Below are positions 42,301-54,300 of a DNA stretch of 64,000 bases, in pieces. Source of the stretch: Nectonema munidae. Taxonomy: Eukaryota > Nematomorpha > Nectonematoida > Nectonematidae. Under the pieces are notes generated by a model. It had not been told where the DNA came from, ran no database searches, and was given only the letters and a program-made list of their open reading frames with translations. A program made the translations under genes and the position numbers. Numbering within the stretch: position 1 is the stretch's first letter; each line of letters starts with the position of its first letter. The stretch lies in NCBI GenBank assembly GCA_030549495.1, contig JAUIRK010000673.1:930001-994000 (forward strand), given 5' to 3'.

Positions 42301-45300
42301 TACAGAGGAATAGGCCTACCAGAGCCTGGGTTAGCGCAAATCTTGTGACACTCGCCGATGTAGTGCCAATTAGCTGTTTTCAAGTACCTCTGTGTTTTGG
42401 ATCTGCCATGTACAGCCACCATATCAACTAGTGGAGTTCCTTCATTTGTGTCTAAAGCTATCATAAAAAATATGGGAAAAGTATAGGGATAAAGCTTGTC
42501 AAACTTGTCTAAAGCGGAACATGAAGAAAACCAAAATATTGTATAAACCGATGTATTTACTTTTCCCTCAAAATTTTGTATTCTTTTTAATGGTTAAAGT
42601 TTTGTATATACCGTAGTGTGTCCATTCTAAAAACTATAACAAATTTTTGCCGCTAAAAGTCTTTATAAACCAAAATTCATTTTCTTAATACATAAACAAA
42701 CGTGGTATTCTTGATGGCCAGTTACACAAATACCTACATTCAATAAATAATTTTTTATTTTAAAAATATATTTAATTTACCAATTTTACATTCTTGAATC
42801 TATACATAGAATAGAAATATGTTTCCTAGAAGAAAGAAAGACATGTTCACGCAGCAAATACGCGATGAAATAATTTTTTATGTCCGCAAGTTGGAAATCG
42901 CAAGAAGGGGATTCTACCATATAAGTTTAAAATGTATAATTATGGATACGGGAGAGGATGATGACTCCTGTGCTGTTAATTGTAGGCTGGAAATAAGAAT
43001 AAGAGGCTATTCTTCAAGAAATGTTTATAATAAAAACAAGCGTCTCAATAGCTTCAGGCAGCAAATCTCTAGATCTGCCCTTTCAGGCCCGCTTCCAAAT
43101 AATCAAAGAATCGGAAAATATTGTTTAAAAAATCCAAAAATATTTATTATTTTTAAATATATCGTTGACTCCGGTCATTTTTAGAATAGAAAGATAAACC
43201 TTGTCTCTTTAATCACTTTTATCAAATCACGCATAAGAAACTAAATGTAAAGGGAGCCAAGGATATATTTAAAAAGAATATTTCTCAATTCTTTGATTAC
43301 AGAATTTTAGTTTGAATAATTGACAATATTCATTTTCGACCTCAGATTTTTTACAAATAAATACATATCTTGGCGAAGCTTTCTATGAATATATAATGCC
43401 TTTGGAGCTTTGCCAAGATCTTAATATAACTTTTGCAAAACCTAGTTGGACACGGGAGACAACTTCTCATAATTTTTAGTCACTATCTTCCGAAAGGTCA
43501 AAAGGATAAAGATGTCCGAAAGCCACTCATATTTCAATTTGTTTATACTCAATTACATATTACTACGATGTACCAACCAAGATTTTTCTCTGTATTTAAT
43601 TTGATATTTTCTTGAAATAAAGTTTACTCCATGTATGATTTGATATAATAACAATGGGGCGACAAAGATCTAGAAATCATTGGGATTCTAAATATATATT
43701 TAGTTGAAGAACGCCATCATGAAACACTCTATTATTCATCGTAATAGAAAAATAAACATACCTGGTTGAAGTGGAGAGATTTGATGTGACTTAAATTTTT
43801 GAATCAATTTATCTGCTAATGGTTTATCATTTTTGACGCCAGTTCTCAGTTTAACAGTCAAGGCTACCTAAAATAAAAAAGTAATCATAAAATTGGCGAT
43901 TTGTATCATCAATAAAACAATCCACTTCCTATTAAAATACGATGAGTTAAAGCTACCAAATAAATAAAATAAATTGTGATCTCTCGTATCTGTTCCATAA
44001 GGTTTTCTTGAAATAAGGCTTTTCATGGAGGTAAGACGCTCAGATGTTTGCTCGGCTTATTTTTGACTATTCTAATTTTCTTCCATTGTTATGCGGTGAC
44101 TTGACGGTTGAAATATGTTGGCGAGAAGGGAAACAGAGTTACTGCGTTCAGCCAAAAAATGCTTTTTTTATTGCTGTTTATTTCTAAAACCCTAACCCCT
44201 CTACCATGTTCCAATGAATTAGGAAGTGGTGTAGCCTATGATTACAATGATCATATCATTAAGATAGCTAGGAAACTATGGCTAGAGTTATGAAAACTGT
44301 CTCAGATGCCAATATGTAAAGATTTAGTCACTATTAAGATAATCGACAACTTTTTGTAATTGAACAATGAACATCACAAATAATTTGATGGGAAAAAAAT
44401 TATTTGAACTAAGATTGGTTGACAAATAATCCGGCTGAATATCTCTTCATATAACTTGATAATAAAATACACGATACTGATAAAAAAAAGCATAAAATCA
44501 TCAAGAAGATTCTTTAATCACAATGCTTTGAGAGCGGATATAATATGTTAAAAATAAGTACTTAAAAAAGTTTTTTCGAACACAGATTGCAGAAAATAAA
44601 TTTCTGATGAAAGAGCTACGAAGAAAGAATCATCATAGAATGAATAGCAAAATTACATACCATATAAAGTATAGAAGAAATGATGTAGAGACTACTAGCA
44701 GATAACGATTTATAGCCAAAAAGATGGAGGTTCTATCGAGATACATAATTACTGCAAGTAGAATTTATTTTCAAGTTTATATAATTGATATTGGTTGACA
44801 GGTTTTATCGATTTTTTGACAGGCTTTATAGATTTAATAAAATGACCATTACCTTCATTTTTTTTCATTTGGAAATGGTATATATGCGTAAAAAACTTTT
44901 TATAAGTATTCCAATAAAAATTTAATTTTGACATGAGCTGTCAAATATAAATCAATTTTTTGACAGATTTGATGAAAAGGATATCACCACTGAATTGAGC
45001 ATAGTTGATATAAATATATCACATTAAAAATATTTATATAAACTTATTAATATCTCAGAGAAAAAAGGGGCACTTTACGCCCCCAGCACTTGAGCGGACA
45101 AATTTAGCCGAGCACTAATAGGGTTAAATTAACTTTTATTACTATAAATTAAAAATGATAATAGTAAGCCAAACATTTTTGATACTCGCAATCGTTTAGT
45201 CTTCACAAATGGCGAATATTCAGGTATTATTTTTAAAAAGAGCATTTAAAGTGAAGCGAGACTTTGAGAGTACAGACAAGAAGCAAAAGAGGTCTTCAAA

Positions 45301-48300
45301 CTCTATTCTTTATATAGAGCCTCTTTATACTGTATTGATTTGACTTTTTACTTGATTAGAGATTTGCTTTTAAAAATAGCTATATTAATAGAAACACAAC
45401 ACATGAAAACAAGTTTTTTTTATCATTATTGTTTAAGCTAGAAAAATTCATTTATCCTAAATCTACAAATGACATATTACAAGAAATTTGTCGCAATTGC
45501 CAATTAAAGTAGTGTTGTCCAAACTGTGTGCCGCGGCACACTGGTGTGCCGTATAGATTTCATCTGTGTGACGTATAAAAATTTTTTTTTCACAAAGTGA
45601 ATTTAAATTTTAGTTAAAAAAATCTATTTTAGTCTTTGAATTTTTGAAAATTATTAATTTTTAAATACTTGTTTAAAATTTGAAAAAAAAAATAATAAAA
45701 CATTTGAAGAAAAAATTTTTATATAAAAAAGCATTTTGAATATAAAATTTTGGTTTTATTTTTTACATGTTTTCAGTTTGTTTTGCCCAAATATCAATTT
45801 ATTTCTTTGTTACCGGTCTAACTATTAAATGCGAGCCTATACTTTTCTATAGAAATCGCCATTTTTTGACTATTTAACGCGAGCTGCAGAAAAAAATAGC
45901 GACTTTTTTCCTTTTCGAAAAAAGAGCCTTAAATTAATGTGACCGTTAAAGCTTTGAAGGTTGTATTGCTGAAAATAATTTTTTTCTCAACTCTAAATCT
46001 TCTGAACCAGTAGAATGCATTTCTGATAGCATTCGTATACTTTTTTTTCTTCTAATTTCAATCTTGGCACATACATCAAACCAGATCATTTTGTAGTTTT
46101 AGTTCAAAAAACTGGCCCTTTTAATAAAAACTCAATTGAATGCCGCCTCAATTCTAATTTTTCAAAAAATGAATTAACTAAGGTTATAATCTTAGACCAT
46201 GATTATTTTCGTAGAAGTACAATTAACTCGGCAATTAAAGAATCACAGGATGATTTTCTGTCAAAAGACGAATGGTTTGATTTTGTGCTCAATAATTATG
46301 GAAAATCCTATGAATTAATCCCCAAAGGTCGTAAAGAGAATATGTTTTATAATCAAAATTGATCCATTAAATAAAACATTTGTTGATGATTGTGGTGTCT
46401 GGATTAGCTGTTCCTCCAAGACTTTACACTATTCCACGTCTGATAATATTGCATTTTTATATTTGAAAAATGCGGATAGAGAGATTTCAGCAGTATCTGT
46501 GACGAGATATTATTCGAAATAAAAAAAGATTCCAACTATACACGAAGAATTTCATATTTCACAAAGTTTCATGATCAAAAACTTTTGAACTATGCTACGG
46601 TAGAGTACAAAGGTCACTTTCCTGGGCATTCCTCACATTCTAACTCAATATTGCGTGATTCAATCTATATTAGAAAAGGTGTATCCATTAAAAACCATGT
46701 CCAGAATCTTTTCAATTTGCCCAATAATGAAGTTCGGAAGGTATTCAATAGATGCATTTCAGATGGTATAAATATTCCTAGAGATAGTAAGTATGTTTCT
46801 AACTTAAAGTTTAAAATGGAAGGCAAAAATGATCATTCTAATTTCGCAGATGAAATCCAAAACCTAAAAAATCGTCTACATTCGGAAGATGATTTTGTTA
46901 AAGCTGTGGTAGATGTTACCGGTAAATCACCATGTGTTATACTCTATACTGAGCTAAGATTTAAACATTTTTTGTCTGCTGTCAATAATAACTACATCAT
47001 GTGTGTTGATAGAACTTTTAATGTTGGACCCTGCTTTGTCACTTACTTCGTTTTTCAAGATGCCCGTATTATGCGCAAAGACACGTCCTCTAGTCCAATT
47101 TTTATGGGTCCCATCTTTTTGCATTTGCATTTCATACTTTAAAATGATTTTAAAACTCTTTTTTCAATAATAAGCGTACAAATTTTAAATTCTTTTTTTA
47201 GTTAAAAAATTTTAATGCTTAGATATATATTTGTGTGCAAAAGATTGAGAGATTTGATATTTATGAAAAAATAAGTGGAGTGATTTTGGAAAGTCATGAA
47301 TTTTGTTTTACAGGAATGAAGGCACATCTATCTTTACATTCAATTAGATCACTCTTATGAATTCAAAGTCAATTATTACTTAGTTCTATGAAGCATTTTG
47401 TTACACTTTCTAAAATTGAGATATAGATGATTAAATGCTATTTTGTTATAGTAAATGATAACAGTCTACGTCATACATTTTCAGTATAGAATTGATCTCT
47501 AACTGTATGTGTTTTCATTATCATAATTATGTATTGTAATTCTGTTTTTTTTTGCCTTTTTGAGTAAAAATGAAAAAAGTTGTTCATTATAAAAGGTAAA
47601 ATGGGTTTTAAAATAAATAAGTCTACATAGTTTAGTATAAACGTTTAAGCTATTATTATTATTATTGGAGTTTAAAGACTTGGCTATTTTTGAGGTTTAG
47701 TTAGTTTACTTTCTAGAGTTAAAATTCAAAAATCCATTCATGTTTTGCTTAAATTTTTCAAAATCTTTTATGTAAGTTTTATTAATTGTTGGAAAAAAAC
47801 TAGAGAAAAAAAGAAATTAGTTTGCCCAAACGAAATTAACCATAATTTCACACTTTTTAACAGTTATGACCAATGACCGTGATCAAGTTTAACTGTAATT
47901 GTGCGTGTCAATTGAAGATTAAAGGTTGAATTTCATCAAAAACCTTTTGTGGTATTTTTATAGAAATGCACTAATGTACTGCTATGACTAATTGGCAAAG
48001 GATTCGTAAGTAGGGCTCTAACTAAACAACAACGCCAACTCAACCTAAAATTTTGAATTAAAAAAATAATATAAGTGGAAATTGATAGCTTGAGGCTAAT
48101 TTATTAAATATAAAATTCCATGTGATTATTTATGTTTACATTTCAGGAAGATACTTTGAACAATATCATTGAGTATATTGAAGAAAATGAAGTTATTAAT
48201 AGCGAAGTTTTCGTTCAGCCGCCTATAAACTCTGCAAGTATAGTATCTGATGAAGATTCAGGTGAAGAAGATGATCCTGATATAAATCATTTATCAGGAA

Positions 48301-51300
48301 ATCAATTGAGCGCCGAAGCTGAACTTATTTTACTCGATCATAGCGAAAATGAATCTTTGGTCACTACAAGAAGTAAAAGAAAATGCTATGACAGATCGTG
48401 GGTTAGAGGTGACGGTACCAGTAAAATCATGGACTCGTTCACTCCAATGAGTTTTCCCCAATTTCTTCAAAGACCTATTGAAAATGATCATTGATTTTTC
48501 AAATCTTTATGCTAATCAAAAGAACAAGAATCTTAACCTTACATAAGAACAAACTGTTTTTATTGGTATCATAATTCTAATGGGATACCATAAGCTTCCG
48601 CGCTGGCGAATATATTGCAATAAGTCGGAGGATTGCAACGTGAAACTAGTTTCAGAATCAATGCGTCGAGATAGATTTGAGGAAATTAAAAAATTACTTC
48701 ATTTATCAAACAATGACGACTTAAATCCCAATGATAAATTCGCTAAAGTTAGACCTTGAAAGAAATTTTCATAAGAAAACAACCTTATTCAGAAATTCAC
48801 AGTATAGATGAAAGCATGATTACTTACTATGGTCACCATTTTTTGAAACAGTACATGAAAGGTAAGCCACAACGGTTTGGCTACAAACAATGGAGTGATT
48901 GTGTGGAACCTAGCTATGTGGTGAATTTCGATTTTTATCAAGGAAAAAATACAACATTCACTTCTAGTTTTCCTCATTTTCATTAGGAGGAAGTGTAGTT
49001 TTGGGCTTCGTTCAAAAAAATTTGGAGTTTTGCGACAATATATATCATTTTGTTGCTGACAACTTTTTTTCAACTTTAAAACTTTTTCAAGAAATGACCT
49101 CGATGTACCAAAAATTCACTTCAACACTTAGAAGGAACAGGTTGAATGAAATTTCTTTTTTATCTAAAAAAGAAATTGGCAAAAAACCAAGAGGCTTCCA
49201 TGAAGTATATACGGAAAATCTGAACGGCCTTTCCATTTGTCATTGGCAAGACAACAGAGAAGTCTTTGTTGGGTCAAATAGTTTAAATTCAATCCCGATT
49301 GAAGAAGTTCACCGATATTCCAAGACATTGAAGAATAAAATTAAAATTCCAATTCCTTTTTCTGTCAAGTTTTATAATACCCAAATGGGATGGGTGGATA
49401 GAATTAACGAGAATGTTGCAAAGTATCGTGCATCTCTTCACGGAAAAAATGGTACTTCCCTATTATTACTCACTTGATTGACTTAACAGTTCAATGTTGG
49501 GTTATATATAAATTGAGCGAAAATGGAAGAAAAACTTCTCACAGAAACTCTAAAAAACGATCCTTTAAGAAAAAAAAGAATTTGTTGCAAACATTGTCAC
49601 AAAAAATGCCAAACTAAATGCAAAAAGTGCTTGGTTGGTTTGCACATTAACTGCTTCGAAGAATACCATAAAAAATGAATTTTTTGCAACTTTCAGCTAT
49701 CATACTTTTTAAATACTTCGCTATTTTTACTAGCGAGTCACCAGTGACCCTAGCTTTTTTAGCCACGCTTCAATAAAGGTTTTCAAATTATTTTTTTTGG
49801 ATTTTTATTTTAAAGTTTTTACATGTTTCTGTTGAAAAATAATCTTCATATCAAAAATATAGAACCTACAGCATCTAAAGTACTTTTCCATCTAAAACTT
49901 TCGTCTAAAATGAGTTAAATAAGTTCAACGTCAGCGCATTCAAGGATCAAAGGAAAATATTCTTACAGTTTCGGGCAAATTAAAAGCATTTCAAGAAAAA
50001 CTTCAGTTGGGGATTACTAAAGCTACAAAAAATGAACTTGACTGCTTTCCTACACTCGATTCTTTAGAGAAGAAGTCAAAAAGTATTCCTGATGTTATCG
50101 AGACACTGAATAATCTTTTGAAAGCTTTCATCAAATATTTTCCAAATCTTGACATTAGTAATTTTTTTAGGTTGTCTCCATTTGCTGAAATATCTGCAAC
50201 AAATTTGACAGGGAATGAAGTGGAAAAGTATATTGATACCAAAAACGATTTAGTTTTAAAAATAAATTTTTCTAAAATGGAGTTGTCTGAGTTTTGGTTA
50301 AGTATTCATGAGGCATATCCAGAACTAAGTTCAAAAGTTATAAAAACATTACTACCATTTGCTTCTTCATATTTGTGTGAATTGGGATTTTCGGCTCTTA
50401 CCACTATTAAATCAAAAAAACGAGAACGCTTGACTAACATGGATCAAGAACTCAGAGTTGCTCTATCAAAAACTGAACCTCGTTTAGAACTTATTTGTTC
50501 TAAACATCAGCAAACATAGCATTTTATAAATTGCGTTGAAAGTGACGAGCCTCCTAATGTATCGGTACAATCTGCTCTGGAAATAAAACGGTAGAAACAA
50601 CGTTACAACTTTTACTATTTTCAATTGCTGCTCCCACACTTCTAATTTACCCTCTTTATCCCAGAACTTACAAAACACGCAGTATTCTGATGGAACACTT
50701 CCTACTCTACAGCAACTTCAAAACAATTTAGTTTTCTACCACATTCACATCTAACAATACATGAACAACTTATTAATTTTAAAGGTAAATGTCCAATGTA
50801 AGTTTATGACCCCGAAAAGCCCGGTCATTATGGTTTGAAATGCTATCATTTGAACGATGCTGAGTATTATTACTGTTTGATGCCAGGAATTTATATTTCT
50901 GGTTTAGGTGATCGTTCTTACCTTTCAGCTTTTAGTATTTATCACCGACAGATTTTTTACAAGCCATTGTTTAGTAATTTGGTGCTACAGAAAAGATATA
51001 AGTTTATGTGGCACTGTTAATGGAAATAAGAAGTTTATCTCAAAATTTTGAGAGCTGACTACCTTAAATCATTGAAACTTTCTGAATGCGAAAGTAGGAC
51101 AGTTTACTCTGATTATGCCTCTCTTAGTGCTTATATACACAGAAGAGATGCCAGAAAAAAACTTCAAAGTTGTGTATGTTTTATCATCACAACCTAGAAA
51201 TGTTCAAACAATGGGAGAACATTCTAAGCCTCAAAGTTTACTTTGCTACAATAAATATAAGTCTGGGGTAGATGTTGCTAATAGAATGATCAAAAATTAT

Positions 51301-54300
51301 AGATCATACAAGCCATGCCGAAGATGGCCTTTAGTAGCTTTCTGAAATTACGTGGACATCGTTATGGATTGTAGCACGGTATAACTCACCTAACACTTTC
51401 CGCAACTCTAGACAAAGTGGTAGAAAGATTTTTATAAAAAAAACTTTCTTTCCTCCTAGCTGAAGAAAGCATGAAAGTAAGAGCAACAATGCTTGAACTT
51501 CCTTTGCAAATCAAAATTTTATTATCTTTTTACGGTTTCAAAGAAAGTTCCGATGAACAATCAGGTTCAAAGAGAACTGTTTGTTATATATGTTTGAATA
51601 AAAGAAATAAAACATCAAGAAATTGTTCCAAGTGCCTTCTTTTCATCTGCAAAAGTCACTCTAAAATTGCTTGTTCTAGATGTATATAAACACTATGTTT
51701 TAAAAAACCTTTTTCTAAAAGTTTTACACCTTAGTTTTTGTAATAAATAAATTGAAACTATTTAAAAACTTTGTTTTTGCAAAAATGCTTGTTCTTTCAA
51801 TAAAAATTAACGCCATCTACTGTTTTTATTCTAATTTCAAACAATTTATCATAAGTTTAAAAACATTCACAAAATTTTTGAAATCATTTTCTTTAGATTG
51901 AATGATTCATCCCTTTTAAAAATTTACGTTTAATTTATATTGACTTCGTCAATGAAAATGCACGGAGTCCGTAGTGTGAGTTTTAAAAAATAACAATAAT
52001 AATAATAATAGATTAAACTAGATTTCTTTAGATTTTTACAGTTCCAAATTTCTTTTTTGTAAAAATTATAAACTTAAACTTTCATCAAATGACTAAAATA
52101 TTTTTGGCTATTTTTCGTAACAAGTTACTAAACTTAGATTTAAAAAAATCAAAGACATAAAAATTTGCGAATACGTTTTTTGGATATAAAGTTAATTCTG
52201 GTAAAAAGCAAAAGAAACCAAAAACGTATGCAATATATCAAAAATCACTTTCCAAAAGTGTACTAAAAAGACGGAACCGTTGAAAACTCAAATATCTCAA
52301 ACTAATACTTTCAAAAACGACAGGAATTTTTCATTCAAAACTAATTATAAAAATTAAGAAAAGTAATAATCTCCTAACGAAACAAAATCATAAGTAGGAA
52401 TCAATTTTACAACAGTATGTAGATCTTATACAAAAGTATATTTGGAAACTTTAAGAAGAAACCCAGAAAACTCGAGTACTTTTCCAACGCGCTGAATACA
52501 TTATTAATTTAATTATAAAAATAAAGTTAAATTAAACAATGAAAAAATTATTTTTGAAATTAAACAATATCTTCGGGTGTTATGGTTTTAGATGTTTTGT
52601 CTTTCTGCCTTTACTGTTTCAAGCGTTTTGGTTATGGGGCGTTCTGACCAAAAAGCATATTTGACCTATTTATATACGCTGCTTCTAAAAGCTTTATAAA
52701 CTTCTTAATTCTCTACAAATAATGCTATTTGGCATCATTTTTACATTTGTAATATATCGAGTTGTGTAAAAGCAAACTTTATTGACTTGGTCTAGAAATT
52801 ATTATAAGGATGTCATTGGACACTACAATAGAAAATTTTTGTGTAGTTTTTAGAAAAAAATTATTGAATTCGGCGAAAAATATTCTAGATTGAATACTAG
52901 AAAGGGTCAGGACAAGAGAAGAGTTGGAAATAAATGAGTAGAGATGAAGTTACATGTCCAGGCAAAACCCTGCGAAGGCAGTCCAGAATCTTGAGCAGTT
53001 TGGTTTGATGCGCCATGAGAGCGGCGCCAGAGCCCTTGTTGCAGACAACATCAATCGGACATCCCAAATTTAGATCAACAAAGTCGATGTCAATGGGAAA
53101 GTCCATTTGAGTGAGGAATTCGCAGCAGCGCGTCAGAGAGTCGCTGAAGGCTCCACAAATCTGAAAAAGAATAATCACTCTCTTCACAGATTGTTTGTGT
53201 ATTATCATTGCTCCTAAATGATGTGCCGACTCCTTTAACATTTGTCAGAGTGAGCAACCATGTGGGCTGACAAGTTAAAACAAGATAGTATGCAAACAAA
53301 GAATGCAAGAATGAACCAAGAAATCGATTGAATGAAATATATTAAAAAGGGAATGCATAGGAATGGCAGCCAGGTATATATGTCAAATGTACGGTAAAAA
53401 TTTGTATGCCAAAGTGAAAAAGACCAAAAATCACCTCAATTAAATATAATTTACTTGAACGCCAAAGTACTTTTCACTCACATGCCTCTTGATAAGAGCC
53501 AATTCTGATGCTTTGCCATTCAAAATGTTGGTGGCCACGGCCATTTCACTGCACGTCACATCTGCACCGTAATCAACACAAAGCCTACGAAAGGGCAAAT
53601 TTCCGAGAGTCGTTAGAGGCGCCAGGTATGTCAGCTTTCGGTTGAAAATGTTCTTCAATGGTTTCCTTTTTTCTAAGAGGAGAGAGTCGCCATTTTTTTC
53701 AGCAGCTTTCGAAAGATATGTTGTTGTGACGTCATCCAAAATATGTTGCGAGAATTCAAAGCCATAACTTTTTCTTTGCAAGTTGAATTGAAGCTGCTTT
53801 GGAAGAGTGTTCTTTGGTTTAAGAAACTCTCCCTTAACTTTCCACAATTCTTCATTTTTTATATTTTCTAGTTCTATAGATGGAAATAAAGTAATTTTAA
53901 AATGAACTTTAAATGAATTCATGCCATCCTACTTTCTTAATCTACTACGAATAAAATATGGACAAATTAAATCGAAAACAACTAAAAATAATTTAAAATG
54001 CATAAATATACACGGCTGGGCTGCATAAAGCATAGGTATCTCTAAAATATTTCAGAAAAAGAAATAGAGTAAGTTCACTTTGCGAAATGTGTTCAGAGTT
54101 GAATCTGCAAGAAATTCCATCTGGACATGCGCCAAACTCATTGAAAACATAGCATTCACTAGAAATGAGAGTGTTTTTGTGGTGCTCATGAAAGTGGCTC
54201 AAATCATGGCTGAACTTGCAAGATGATTCAAAGGTACACTTTTCATTGGTCAAGAGGAAAGGGCACAGCTTTGGTGTGTTGTTGAGCGCTTTGGCCACTT

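Larger units (their letters stand above)
43868..52953 (-). other. DUS3L intron, 9.1 kb
   Basis: GT at 52953-52952, AG at 43869-43868. It holds a TTAA-element copy and a nest of hAT, MULE-like and piggyBac relics, most on the + strand, antisense to DUS3L. Confidence 0.85.

Noticed and set aside
42819-43184. 121-codon + frame considered as a gene
   Set aside because: Its 3' third runs into a hairpin repeat and the rest matches no family I know; left unassigned.
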